A DNA stretch of 64,000 nucleotides from Pseudovibrio japonicus (GCF_014651595.1 NZ_BMXE01000003.1:124001-188000), one strand, 5' to 3'. Numbered from the stretch's first letter, positions 55,612 through 64,000 are shown. Numbers and translations are program-made. The notes: generated by a model not told the origin, from the sequence alone.

Positions 55612-55773
55612 ATCAGCCACCTGTAAAACACGGGATCATGTTGTTGCGCATTTATATCCGAAAGAGGGAGTTCTTTCAGCGACGCGCTCTGGATGAAATA
55701 AGTGGGCTGAACGATATCCGCGTTTCTTCCAATAATGCAAGTGACTTCGCTCTGATTGTAGTAGAGCTATGTG

Positions 55774-56301
55774 CTAGTGGGTGAGTTCCTCTGCGAAACG
55801 TTCGACAGCGTCCCAATCCGTAAATTCGATTGAGAGCGTCGGGTCTGTTGGGCCGTTGGTTATCTTCATGATGAGCTGGATCATCAACCGGTCCCAGGGC
55901 TTATAGTTTGGGTAGCAAAGGGCACCGGCGAAGACGGCTGTCGTCTTGGGCTTGAATTTTGATTTTTCGAGGAATTTCCTGAGATAGCCATTGGTCTGGG
56001 GAGTGCGCTTCTCAGGCTTTCTGGCTGTTAGGTTGACCGAGAAGAAGGCAGATTGGGCGGTGTTCAGGTCCACAAGGTTGCGCTTTACGAATTGGCGCAC
56101 CGGCCGCAAGTGGAAGCCGTAGCGGATCGGAGCGCCGATCAGAATTCGAGCGCTCTGCAAATCAGAGGGCAGCACTTCCAGTCCCGTTGTGAGGGGGAGG
56201 GGCACGACTTCTTCGCCACTTCGCTCAAGAACCTCGGAGATCTTGCGGATTATCTTTTTGGTTTGGCCATCGTGGCTGGCGTAGGCGAGATAGTGCTTCA
56301 T
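55774..56301 (-). CDS. hemG: Menaquinone/ubiquinone-dependent protoporphyrinogen IX dehydrogenase, flavodoxin type
   Basis: A 175-residue flavodoxin-fold protein. The FMN loop is YASHDGQTKKI, and the HemG-type insertion with LTARKPEKRTPQTNGYLRKF and the end TGGPTDPT-like NGPTDPTLSIEFTDWD are present. HemG oxidises protoporphyrinogen IX to protoporphyrin IX with a respiratory quinone. HemJ is the usual alphaproteobacterial enzyme, so hemG here is a little unusual. ATG 56301 is preferred; a TTG precedes it. Confidence 0.87.
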   Translation of the reverse strand: MKHYLAYASHDGQTKKIIRKISEVLERSGEEVVPLPLTTGLEVLPSDLQSARILIGAPIRYGFHLRPVRQFVKRNLVDLNTAQSAFFSVNLTARKPEKRTPQTNGYLRKFLEKSKFKPKTTAVFAGALCYPNYKPWDRLMIQLIMKITNGPTDPTLSIEFTDWDAVERFAEELTH

Positions 56302-56413
56302 CAACTGAACCCCGGAGGACTGTGCTGAGACCCACTATAGATCTCAGAGTTAGGCCCTCCTAGGAGACATCATGTAGCAACGCACGATGTAATAGCGCCC
56401 ATGAGGCAACGGG

Positions 56414-56941
56414 TTAGCGGGGGATGATTTCCTGCTCAGGGCGCACAACCCGGCAGTCACCGTCGTAGACCCGGAACTTGTCGAGGCCATCCAGGCAGAC
56501 TTTGGCACTCCATGAGATGCCGAGAAATCCATCGTATTGCACCAGTGCGTAATAGACACGGTAGCGAGTGTCGTCGGTCAGCGTTGCCATGCCATTGCAG
56601 TAACGACGGCCCACAGGGCTTGGGCTTCGGATTGTGAAACCGGACTCGCGAATATCTTCGAGCAGCTTGATCCTTCGCCCATCGTAGTAGCTGCGATAGG
56701 CGCGTGCCACCCGACGCATGACTGCGCGCTGAGCCCTGCGAGAATCACAGGTGGGCAGATAATCACCAGCCCATCCAAAGTAGACCCTGTCTTCTCGACC
56801 AATTAGATCCTGATCTTCTACTTGAGGAATGGTGGCGTCGTAGGAACCGGGTGCGACCGCATCAGCAGAAAATGTGGTCTCGGTGGCGATGACGCTCATT
56901 AGAGTTGCAGTCAATAGGGTAAGGATCGATCTCGCGCGCAT
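56414..56941 (-). CDS. Secreted protein of unknown function
   Basis: A 175-residue protein with a signal peptide (ILTLLTATLMSVIATETTFSA). The mature part has four cysteines (LPTCDSRR, YCNGMA, KVCLDGLD, DGDCRVV) that could form two disulfides, and a central basic helix (RRAQRAVMRRVARAYRSYYDG). I recognise no named family. It stands between hemG and rlmJ on the minus strand, with 110-170-base gaps. Confidence 0.68.
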   Translation of the reverse strand: MRARSILTLLTATLMSVIATETTFSADAVAPGSYDATIPQVEDQDLIGREDRVYFGWAGDYLPTCDSRRAQRAVMRRVARAYRSYYDGRRIKLLEDIRESGFTIRSPSPVGRRYCNGMATLTDDTRYRVYYALVQYDGFLGISWSAKVCLDGLDKFRVYDGDCRVVRPEQEIIPR

Positions 56942-57115
56942 TCACACTCTCCACGGAAAGGCTGGCTGGTCCAGAACAGCGTAGGCTGTCTGCAGGAAGC
57001 TATATGCACCAGCCTCAAAGAGGCGCGACGAGATACTAAAAGCGCATGAGCTTTTGCCCTGCGCTTCTAGAAAGCAGTGATTTGCGGGATTTGGTCAATA
57101 TAAGGTTCTGAGGGG

Positions 57116-57970
57116 TTACTCAGGTATAACCTGCTCCACATTCCACGAGGCATTGGTGCCCTGTGTCAGAGTTTTGCAGAGCCATGGCAAGGCGGTGTTC
57201 ATGTCTTTTGCTAGCGTCCACGGTGGGTTGATGACCATCATGCCACTGGCTTTCATAGGCGCATCTGCGCTGACCTTGCCTGCAGACAACTCCATTTTCA
57301 CGGTATTGCGGATGCCAGCTTCGTCAAGTTTTGCAACAAGTTGCCGGACTGCTCTGAAGTCTTTGACCGGATACCAGATGGCGAATGTGCCGGTTGGCCA
57401 TCTCTTCCAGCCACGAATGACGCCTTCTGCAACGCGGGCGAACTCATCCTCTACTTCGAAGGCCGGATCAATCAGTACGACGCCGCGTCTTTCTTTAGGG
57501 GGGAGGAAGCTACCCAATGCTAGCCACGCATCCAGTGCAATCACCTTGATCTTTTTGTCCCCGCCGTAATTGTTCTTCAGCTCTTCAAAATCCTCTGGAT
57601 GAAGTTCTGTGAGTGTCAGACGGTCCTGCTTTCTGGCCAGCATGCAGGAAATTTCCGGGGAGCCGGGGTAAAACTGCACGCCGCCGCCGGGGTTGAGAGT
57701 TTCAACGGTTTCCAGCCAGGGGGCGAGGACTTGCTTTACAGGCTCGGGAGCAGAGGCAACTTCTTCCAGCACTTTGCCAACGCCTTGCTGCCACTCTCCG
57801 GTTTTCTGCGCTTTTTCGGAGGTCAGGTCATACAGGCCAACCCCGGCATGGGTGTCCAGTACCCGGTAGGCACCTTCTTTCTTTTGAAGATATTTCAGGA
57901 TGTTGGCGAGGACGACGTGTTTGAGTACATCGCCAATATTGCCTGCGTGGTAAATGTGCCGGTAATTCAT
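57116..57970 (-). CDS. rlmJ: 23S rRNA (adenine(2030)-N(6))-methyltransferase
   Basis: A 284-residue enzyme. The family start MNYRHIYHAGNIGDVLKHVV sits at 57970; 47 upstream codons of the frame are rejected. The SAM site is YRVLDTHAGVGLYDL and the catalytic DPPF-like motif reads VVLIDPAFEVEDEF. It methylates A2030 in 23S rRNA. The sequence fits E. coli RlmJ in length and motif order. Confidence 0.94.
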   Translation of the reverse strand: MNYRHIYHAGNIGDVLKHVVLANILKYLQKKEGAYRVLDTHAGVGLYDLTSEKAQKTGEWQQGVGKVLEEVASAPEPVKQVLAPWLETVETLNPGGGVQFYPGSPEISCMLARKQDRLTLTELHPEDFEELKNNYGGDKKIKVIALDAWLALGSFLPPKERRGVVLIDPAFEVEDEFARVAEGVIRGWKRWPTGTFAIWYPVKDFRAVRQLVAKLDEAGIRNTVKMELSAGKVSADAPMKASGMMVINPPWTLAKDMNTALPWLCKTLTQGTNASWNVEQVIPE

Positions 57971-58113
57971 TGTGAGCGCCTGTTGGCCTTTATCGCGCGC
58001 TGCTGCAAGGGTGGAGTTCTTTAGAGGCGCTATTGTTAATGGGTTCGTTGTCGGCCTTATAGTCTGATGGCAGGCAGGGACACAAGGCGCAAAGCGTGGT
58101 TGCGCGCCCAAAA

Positions 58114-58140
58114 CTAAAGGCAGCGTAGTGCTGCCTTTAG
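58114..58140 (-). terminator. Terminator after the cold-shock gene
   Basis: CTAAAGGCAGC and GCTGCCTTTAG form a perfect 11-bp stem around a 5-base loop. On the minus strand it is followed by TTTT, 28 bases after the cold-shock gene stop. Confidence 0.85.
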
Positions 58141-58167
58141 CAAATCAACAGTGCTGTTCCAGAAGGG

Positions 58168-58806
58168 TTAGTCCTGGCTCACGCTGTCAAGATCGTTGTT
58201 CATCTCAGGCTGAGGTTCAGCGCTCTCAGATGGCTCTGCCGGGCTGTCTTCCAGTCGCAGTTCAACTGCCTTTGGACCTTTGCCCCTGCGATCTGGCTCA
58301 GTCTCAAAAGAAATCCGCTGCCCGCTGTCCAGCGTTGTCAGGCCGGAGCGTTCAACCGCCGAGATGTGGACGAACACGTCGTTTTCGCCTTCGTCTGGTG
58401 TGATAAAGCCGAAGCCCTTATCCAGCTTGAAGAACTTGACAGTGCCTGATTGGCGCGGTCCGCGTTCCACTGGTGGGTAGCTGCGTCGTCCGCCTCCACC
58501 ACCGTTAGGTCCGTCGCGGAAACCACCGCCACCGCCCTGGTTGCCATATCCACCACGGCCACCGTCGTCCTGCCCGCTTGCGTGGTACCCGTTATTCTGG
58601 TCTCCGCCGTACCCTCCCGGTCTGCGGTTACCGTAGGGACCTCTGCGTTCATTTTCCATCCGAGGAGGCGCGTAGGCAACACGCTCGGAATCTGCCGGAA
58701 AATATGCTGGTGCCCCAAACTCCGGGCCGAAATTCTGCGAATCCCCAAATTCGCGCTTGCCACCGCGTTTGCTGCGTGGCCGACGACCCGAATTCCCATT
58801 ATGCAT
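58168..58806 (-). CDS. RGG-rich protein with C-terminal cold-shock domain
   Basis: A 212-residue protein. Residues 1-115 are Arg/Gly/Asn/Tyr-rich and disordered (GRRPRSKRGGKREF, then GNRRPGGYGG, GGYGNQGGGGG and GGGGRRSYPP). A cold-shock domain spans about 117-185: SGTVKFFKLDKGFGFITPDE with RNP1 KGFGFI and RNP2 VFVHIS. An acidic tail follows. It probably binds single-stranded RNA and may form condensates through the RGG part. Typical CspA proteins are only about 70 residues, so the N-terminal extension is distinctive. A long leader lies upstream. Confidence 0.87.
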   Translation of the reverse strand: MHNGNSGRRPRSKRGGKREFGDSQNFGPEFGAPAYFPADSERVAYAPPRMENERRGPYGNRRPGGYGGDQNNGYHASGQDDGGRGGYGNQGGGGGFRDGPNGGGGGRRSYPPVERGPRQSGTVKFFKLDKGFGFITPDEGENDVFVHISAVERSGLTTLDSGQRISFETEPDRRGKGPKAVELRLEDSPAEPSESAEPQPEMNNDLDSVSQD

Positions 58807-59353
58807 TACAATATCGCCTTTCCTGCGGATTTAACCTGCCAGTATCCGCATGTACTCGCTTTCTCAAAGCCAAATGCCCGTCCGAAAACAAACAAATAAT
58901 AATATCAAATGTCTTAGTGGGGCTTTGGTTAAGAGCTCCTACCTGCCTTACACCGCAAACACTCCTAGGTTGCTTGGCTGGATAACAATATTGGCCAGTT
59001 CAACGTAGGCAATCTTCACGAGTGTGCGGCATATAATAGGGTTTACTCGGGTAATAGAGCAAGCTTTTCCTAGGGAAGTTAGAGGTAAAACCCTGTGAAA
59101 TAGGGGGTTATGTCATGGAATGAGGAAAAAGAATCTATGATTTACCTCAGAATGACTGAATATTTTTGTTTGATGAAATGAAAGCTGCATGCATTACTGC
59201 GGCTGCAATTATAGGTGGCATAAAAATGGATGAGTTTTTTGGAAGTGTGAAAGAAATCAGTCGTATCAGCTTGGTTCCGGCTGAAGGGAGAGTAGCCCGG
59301 CATATCTGATTACTGTATGGTGCAAAAATTCGGAATTTGGAGATGAAGCGCTC
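58807..59353. other. Divergent intergenic region between cold-shock and hydrolase genes
   Basis: About 550 AT-rich bases. It should hold the promoter and long leader of the minus-strand cold-shock gene and the promoter of the plus-strand hydrolase gene. No gene is supported. Confidence 0.5.
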
Positions 59354-60019
59354 ATGAGTGACGTCAGCAATAAAGCAGACCTGTCAGACATTCAGATAAC
59401 TGTTGTCCCGGTTACGGCCTTCCAGCAGAACTGTAGCATCGTTTGGAACAAGACCACGCATAAAGCGGTTGTTGTCGATCCGGGTGGAGACGTGGAAAAC
59501 ATCCGTGCTGCGCTGAATGAGCTCGGTGTTACTGTTGAGCATATCCTCATCACTCATGGACACATCGATCACATCGGTGGTGCGGCTGAACTGGCAGAAG
59601 CGCTGGGCGTTAAAGTGATCGGGCCACATGAAGCTGATCGTCCGCTGATTGACCGCGTTGAAGAGCAAGCAAAGCAGTTTGGTTTGGACGCTGTGCGAAA
59701 AGTGGAGCCAGACCAGTGGCTTGTTGAAGGGGATGTGGTCAACGCGGCTGGTGTTGAGTTTCAGGTACTGCATTGTCCGGGTCATGCGCCGGGGCATGTG
59801 GTGTTTTTCAATGCGGATCTGAAGCTGGCGATCTCAGGTGATGTGCTCTTTGCTGGCTCTATCGGACGTACGGATTTGCCGGGTGGCGATCACGATACAC
59901 TTATTGCCTCAATCAAGAACAAGCTATTGCCGCTGGGTGATGACATTACCTTCCTGCCGGGACACGGACCTGCGTCTTCGATTGGGCACGAGAAGTTAAA
60001 CAACCCGTTTCTGAAATAG
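59354..60019 (+). CDS. Metallo-beta-lactamase-fold hydrolase, glyoxalase II-like (YcbL/GloC type)
   Basis: A 221-residue protein. The metal site is THGHIDHIGG (His, Asp and His), then HCPGHAPGHVVFF and GDVLFAGSIGRTDLPGGDHD and LPGHGPASS. It matches the YcbL/GloC group, which hydrolyses S-lactoylglutathione or related thioesters. It is shorter than classical glyoxalase II, without the C-terminal helical domain. The terminator follows at 60043. Confidence 0.92.
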   Translation: MSDVSNKADLSDIQITVVPVTAFQQNCSIVWNKTTHKAVVVDPGGDVENIRAALNELGVTVEHILITHGHIDHIGGAAELAEALGVKVIGPHEADRPLIDRVEEQAKQFGLDAVRKVEPDQWLVEGDVVNAAGVEFQVLHCPGHAPGHVVFFNADLKLAISGDVLFAGSIGRTDLPGGDHDTLIASIKNKLLPLGDDITFLPGHGPASSIGHEKLNNPFLK

Positions 60020-60042
60020 TTCGGGCGATATGCCGAAATGAT

Positions 60043-60065
60043 GGGGAGCTTGGGCTCCCCTTTTT
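60043..60065 (+). terminator. Rho-independent terminator after the hydrolase gene
   Basis: GGGGAGC (60043-60049) and GCTCCCC (60054-60060) pair around TTGG, followed by five T. Confidence 0.92.
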
Positions 60066-60084
60066 GTTGTAGAAACGCCTGGCG

Positions 60085-61062
60085 CTATTGGAGGACTGCG
60101 CGGAGTTCATCGATCCGTTCGTTGATGAGCCAACCGTAGTAATTCTCGCGCGGCAAATGTGAAGGCCTTGTTCTGCGCTTGTTTCGGTAGGAAATGGCTC
60201 GTTCCCAAGGGTTGCCAAGATTGTAGAGCGTTGAGGTGATGCCGGGGTTCCTTGAGATGTCGACGTTGGCCACCTGTTTATAGGCGTTGATGGCATCCCT
60301 TAGGACTGCTGCGGTGTAATGGATTGATTTGTTTGGGTCCATCACTGTCTTATAGAGCCCTGACGCATCCTTTGAGCTGAGCTTTGGCAGGCCGCTGATG
60401 CTGCTGACCATATCATTCATCTTTAGCGCAGTGAGCGGAGTTATCTGCCCCAAACCGAAGCTTTGCCCTGCATACATTGGTCTGAAGAAGGCTCTGTGAA
60501 ATGGTTCGTGCGGATAGCGGGTACCGCCGACTGTCTTACCCATGAACCTTGTGTTCCAGACAAGTTCGTAACACCTCCAGCGACTGTTGCTGGTTTCCTC
60601 TTGGCGGCATTTGTTAAACTGGGGGCGCTTGACGAAGCTCCAGACTTCTTCTCCCTCATACTGAAAGGAAATCCGAATGCGCGCATATTGCAAGGCCTTC
60701 ATGTAATAGCCTTGCGCGCTGTCGAGGCTATCGTAATTATAGGTGTGTTCGCCGACGATTGCGCCCAGAATGTGAACGGGATCAATGTTGTATAGAGCGG
60801 CAACCTGCTTGATGTTTCGGATCAAGCGATGTTCTCTTTTGAGCACTGCGAGAATGCGTTGGAACTTCTTCTCATATGTCCGATTGAAGGCATTGGTGCG
60901 TGTTGCAGACGCAATCGGAATGGTCGGTTGGCTTTTTAAACGGTTGCCAGCGGGCACAACAAGGGGAACATTGGCCTTGGCCGGGCTTAAGAGTAAGTCA
61001 GTAGAAGGTAAGGTCAGGGCTATGGCTAAAAGAAAGAGGCTCGTTTTACGCGATAACTTCAT
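60085..61062 (-). CDS. DUF1402 family secreted protein
   Basis: A 325-residue protein with a signal peptide (TSLFLLAIALTLPSTDLLL). The mature part has a lysozyme-like pattern: HILGAIVGEHTYNYDSLDSAQ (Glu near residue 104) and GQSFGLGQITPLTALKMNDM, typical of DUF1402, a family with a transglycosylase-like fold. This points to peptidoglycan, but the reaction is untested. It converges with the hydrolase gene and lies 120 bases from rlpA. Confidence 0.87.
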   Translation of the reverse strand: MKLSRKTSLFLLAIALTLPSTDLLLSPAKANVPLVVPAGNRLKSQPTIPIASATRTNAFNRTYEKKFQRILAVLKREHRLIRNIKQVAALYNIDPVHILGAIVGEHTYNYDSLDSAQGYYMKALQYARIRISFQYEGEEVWSFVKRPQFNKCRQEETSNSRWRCYELVWNTRFMGKTVGGTRYPHEPFHRAFFRPMYAGQSFGLGQITPLTALKMNDMVSSISGLPKLSSKDASGLYKTVMDPNKSIHYTAAVLRDAINAYKQVANVDISRNPGITSTLYNLGNPWERAISYRNKRRTRPSHLPRENYYGWLINERIDELRAVLQ

Positions 61063-61182
61063 AGCAATCAGACTCTGAATTATAATTGTTATCAGTCTTG
61101 GTTGCCTGATATTTACCTGAATTATCCTAAAAATTTACTCATAGGTGCGTTTGATCTTGATGGAATAAGTATAGTGTAATTT

Positions 61183-61626
61183 TTAGCAGGAATGCCCGTT
61201 CATGTAGTGGCTGAATTCACTTGAGACGGAAATGCGGACCTGAGTTACCCCACTGTTCAGGAAATCCAATTCAGCCGCAGCAGCTCGGGACAGGTCAATC
61301 AAACGACTTTTTGCATAGGGGCCGCGGTCATTTACGCGTACTGTCAATGTTTTGCCATTGCGCAGGTTTGTGACGTGAACGTTGGTTCCCATTGGCAGGG
61401 TCAGGTGTGCGGCGGTGAATTTCCTGGGGTCCATCATTTCCCCGCTGGCAGTCTTGGAATGCAGGGCATACCAGGATGCTTCTCCGCATTGTGCGGTTCT
61501 GGAAACTTGTATCTGTTGGGGGGTTAAAACAAAGGCGAACAGGACGATCAGCATAGTGGCAATTAGGAGGAGGAGGGCGTAGATGCGGCTGCCGCTATGG
61601 GTCAGCCCTTTTGTATTCCATGACAT
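61183..61626 (-). CDS. rlpA: RlpA-like septal ring lytic protein (DPBB domain)
   Basis: A 147-residue protein with one N-terminal membrane segment (YALLLLIATMLIVLFAFVLT) and a double-psi beta-barrel. Motifs are GEASWYALHSKTASGEMMD, then LPMGTNVHVTNLRNGK and VRVNDRGPYAKSRLIDLS, with the catalytic Asp in NDRGP. RlpA acts as a lytic transglycosylase on denuded glycan. No SPOR domain is present and it is a short form. Confidence 0.9.
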   Translation of the reverse strand: MSWNTKGLTHSGSRIYALLLLIATMLIVLFAFVLTPQQIQVSRTAQCGEASWYALHSKTASGEMMDPRKFTAAHLTLPMGTNVHVTNLRNGKTLTVRVNDRGPYAKSRLIDLSRAAAAELDFLNSGVTQVRISVSSEFSHYMNGHSC

Positions 61627-61794
61627 TCCGAGGCCTTTTGGCAGTTTATTTACACCAATTATACAGGGTTCCTCTCACTATTGGGACCAGAGAGATTTTC
61701 TGTGTTTGTGAGTTGGTTTATGAAGATTGAAGATACTCAACGTGTTTGTAGTGGTGTGAACCGCTTGAGCTATCTCTGGTAGAAGGGGACAACG

Positions 61795-62751
61795 ATGCAG
61801 CAACACGCATTGACTGGAAGACTTATCCTCGCGGACGTGGCGCGTGGTCTCGCGCTTTTGGCGATGGCGATCTACCACTTCTCCTGGGATCTCACATGGT
61901 TTGGTATTGTGGGCTGGAACGTGGCCGCTGGCCCAGACTGGCGCTTGTTCGCACAGTTGATTGCAGGGAGCTTTTTGTTTCTGGTCGGCTTCAGCCTGGT
62001 ATTGGCGCATAAGGATGGTATTCGCTGGAAGAGTTTCTGGCGACGGGAAGTGAAAGTTGCAATTGCGGCGCTTGCGGTTTCTGTGGTCACCTATTTTGTC
62101 TTTCAGGATCAATGGGTTCGCTTTGGAATCTTGCACTCCATTGTTGTCTCCAGCCTTCTTGCTTTGCCATTTTTGCGTGTTCACTATCTTATTGCGTTGC
62201 TATGTGGTGCCGGGGTGATCCTGCTCTATCATTGGATGGGGGATTTCGTGCTGCCTTATAACCAGCTGTTCTGGCTTGGGCTCACATCTTCTCCGCAGTC
62301 TTCCGTTGATTATGTGCCGCTTATCCCTTGGTTCGGGCCTGTGCTGCTCGGGGTTGGGTGCGGGAGTTTCTTTGCGCGTTATGACCTGCTGCGCCTGTTG
62401 CGTGGATCTGCGTCACCTAACGTTTTTTCGCGTTTTTTTGCGTGGTTTGGTCGCCATTCACTTGCAACCTACCTTTTGCATCAGCCGATCCTGTTCGGAC
62501 TTGTTTGGACCGCAGTTACTGTTGGCGTGATCGGTAATACGAGTGGTGAAGCGCAGGTCAGGAGCTTTCAGCAATCCTGTGTGGCTGCTTGTAGTCAGAG
62601 TGTGGACGTTGAGCAGTGTGAGCGGGCTTGTGCTTGTACCTCCTCTGAGATGATTGACCGTGGGCTCTGGGAGGAGCTGTTGAGTAGGCCGAATGATCCT
62701 GACATGCGGGAGCTTGCGCAGCGGGTATTTCAGATGTGTTTGCAGCGTTAG
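61795..62751 (+). CDS. DUF1624 (heparan-alpha-glucosaminide N-acetyltransferase-like) membrane protein
   Basis: A 318-residue membrane protein with about eight helices. DVARGLALLAMAIYHFSWDL and ARYDLLRLLRG are family features, and RHSLATYLLHQPILFGLVW is the usual last helix. The tail of about 60 residues carries a cysteine cluster (SCVAACSQSVDVEQCERACA). The group is related to acyltransferases of surface glycans, but the reaction is unknown. Confidence 0.88.
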   Translation: MQQHALTGRLILADVARGLALLAMAIYHFSWDLTWFGIVGWNVAAGPDWRLFAQLIAGSFLFLVGFSLVLAHKDGIRWKSFWRREVKVAIAALAVSVVTYFVFQDQWVRFGILHSIVVSSLLALPFLRVHYLIALLCGAGVILLYHWMGDFVLPYNQLFWLGLTSSPQSSVDYVPLIPWFGPVLLGVGCGSFFARYDLLRLLRGSASPNVFSRFFAWFGRHSLATYLLHQPILFGLVWTAVTVGVIGNTSGEAQVRSFQQSCVAACSQSVDVEQCERACACTSSEMIDRGLWEELLSRPNDPDMRELAQRVFQMCLQR

Positions 62752-63403
62752 GCCAGTGTTTACGGATGGAGTATGGCGCCCGCTTTCTTTTGTGAGCGGC
62801 CAGCTTTTGTGTAGGCAGAAAAATAGTTCAGTTTGATTCAAATACGAGTGAATCAATTCGCTGGCGTCTGCCTGATATTGCGATTCTGGGTACCCAAAAA
62901 AGCCGTTAGGCCTTCATTCCATTGAAAAAAATGACTTTTTGCCCGCTGAAATTTCAGGGGCTGCAGCGTTGCTACGCGCGCTTTCTATGATCGCAAAAAT
63001 TTCACTCTTCCGTAAACGTAAGCTTCGGAATTGAATGGGTTTTTTGCTGTCAATGCGGAGTTTCTAGATGCACGCGGAAGTCATATTTTGTGCATCTGTT
63101 GGGGTGGTGAAAGGGAAACCTCAGAAGAAAAATGCCTAAAACTACATATAGATGGTATTGACCACGTCAAATGTACGGATAATATATTACTCGGTAAATA
63201 TACGCAGTTCTATTGAAGTGATGTTGGGATATTCGTGTTGGTGGGGGAAGTATAGATTCAGTCTATGCTAATATAGTGTTTTAAACATAGCATCACCTCG
63301 CTCTGTGAGGTGGGCTCATCTATTACGACATATTCTCGCATCCCTTCAGAAGTGAGTTCGGTTTTGGGGAATTACCCGAAGCTCACAAGCATGGGGGAAG
63401 ATA
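62752..63403. other. Long intergenic region before the FadL-like gene
   Basis: About 650 bases with no supported gene. CTGAAATTTCAG (62946-62957) is a perfect palindrome. Nearer the gene, ATGCTA/TAGCAT (63265-63270, 63288-63293) and CACCTC/GAGGTG (63294-63299, 63307-63312) form two adjacent stems in the probable leader. An 61-codon ORF at 63031 looks random. Confidence 0.5.
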
Positions 63404-64000
63404 ATGCGGGTTTTAAAGAATGCAGGGCTAGGCCTTGCAGCAGGCAGCTTTGTGCTGGCTGGATCAGGTGCCGCTTTTGCGGGTGCGTGGGATAATTTAG
63501 GTATTGGCTCCCTTAACCTGCTGTTTGCACCTGAAAAATTTGTGGTTGAGGCGGGTGCGACCTATGTGGATCGAAATGTCGATTACAAGATAACGAGTTC
63601 GACGGGCCAACTTGGTGAAGATATTACTGACGGTTCTACAACCGAACGCGTAACGCCAAATGTCTGGGACTACCGAGTGGGCGTTAAGGCTCAGTTGCTG
63701 GATAATCTTAATTGTCTTGGGCGTTTCAATGAACCGTTCAATATCAATGAAGAGATGGACCCTTCCTGGAATGGGCGTAACGGTGGGTATGAGACCAAAG
63801 CAACTACGTTAGGACTAGATGCGACATGCGCTTATACATTTGACATTGATGGAAGTAGCAATTTCCGGGTGATCGCAGGTGTTAAGGCTATTGACCTGAC
63901 TTATGAGTCTCATAGCATGGCGACTGTGAATTTCGGGCTTGGTAGGACCGACTACCCTGGTGGCGCTGAGGTTAAGTCAGATGGTATGGCGTGGGGGTGG
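63404..64000 (+). CDS. FadL/OmpP1-like outer-membrane protein (partial, runs off right edge)
   Basis: The first 199 residues are present. A signal peptide (LGLAAGSFVLAGSGAAFA) leads a beta-strand-rich part with alternating residues, such as FVVEAGATYVDRNVDYKI and GVKAIDLTYESHSMA. YPGGAEVKSDGMAWGW at the end resembles the FadL gate region preceding the membrane barrel. FadL proteins import hydrophobic compounds. GGGGGAAG just ahead supports the ATG at 63404. Confidence 0.6.
   Translation, partial: MRVLKNAGLGLAAGSFVLAGSGAAFAGAWDNLGIGSLNLLFAPEKFVVEAGATYVDRNVDYKITSSTGQLGEDITDGSTTERVTPNVWDYRVGVKAQLLDNLNCLGRFNEPFNINEEMDPSWNGRNGGYETKATTLGLDATCAYTFDIDGSSNFRVIAGVKAIDLTYESHSMATVNFGLGRTDYPGGAEVKSDGMAWGW

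Overview
The window reads as ordinary chromosome of a marine-type alphaproteobacterium, most likely a Hyphomicrobiales/Stappiaceae member close to Pseudovibrio. This placement is an inference from gene content and order: MoxR next to DUF1285-NUDIX-DUF6111-CCA nucleotidyltransferase, hemF-trmL near petABC, lgt-methyltransferase-pgeF, a PetP/PetR-type pair beside ilvE, and an Omp25-like barrel. GC content looks moderate. I see no tRNA, rRNA, insertion sequence, prophage or CRISPR array. Both ends cut through genes: a MoxR ATPase at the left and a FadL-like outer-membrane protein at the right.

Layout. 1-5.8 kb: partial moxR, then a tight operon of DUF1285, CoA pyrophosphatase, DUF6111, CCA-adding enzyme and the cysteine-rich DUF1284 protein, then a Tim44-like protein. 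5.9-7 kb: divergent organic-peroxide pair ohr/ohrR. 7-11.2 kb: MFS transporter, a PAS protein whose ribosome binding site lies in a perfect inverted repeat, a DMT exporter and a RecF-like ATPase. 11.4-18 kb: fumC, a beta-propeller-like protein, a probable gene remnant, a structured intergenic element, DUF2087 protein, hemF, two paralogous secreted proteins and trmL. 18-24 kb: an unusual leader (stem-loop, terminator-like hairpin, 33-codon ORF), a small membrane protein, an ABC exporter, then the cytochrome bc1 operon petABC. 24-28.6 kb: mtnP, apt, bluB, GNAT and two DeoR-like regulators in tandem. 28.7-37.2 kb, minus strand: ychF, pth, rplY, prs, a lipoprotein, an M24 protein without metal ligands, pgeF, an NDUFAF7-like methyltransferase and lgt. 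37.4-39.8 kb: ubiK, ybjN, a decayed proC remnant, a TetR-like regulator and csaA. 40.3-44.1 kb: histidine kinase, PetR-like regulator and PetP-like MarR protein, divergent from ilvE. 44.2-53.2 kb, minus strand: Bcr/CflA exporter, moaE, moaD, pgsA, HlyU-like protein, tdk, HAD phosphatase, a membrane EEP-fold protein, uvrC and a calcium/sodium antiporter. 53.6-64 kb: Omp25-like barrel, two glutathione transferases, hemG-type flavodoxin, rlmJ, an RGG-rich cold-shock protein, a glyoxalase II-like hydrolase, DUF1402 lysozyme-like protein, rlpA, a DUF1624 protein and the FadL-like barrel.

How the parts fit. Heme genes (hemF, hemG), cytochrome bc1 (petABC), a Pet-type regulatory pair and ubiK together point to aerobic respiration. 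mtnP and apt salvage adenine, with bluB translationally coupled behind apt. Cell-envelope functions recur (lgt, pgeF, rlpA, DUF1402, pgsA). The observations most worth following are the leader with a short ORF ahead of the ABC exporter, the 13-bp inverted repeat covering the PAS-gene ribosome binding site, the proC relic, the orphan tandem DeoR pair and the structured element at about 14.5 kb. No obvious new defence or biosynthetic system is visible.
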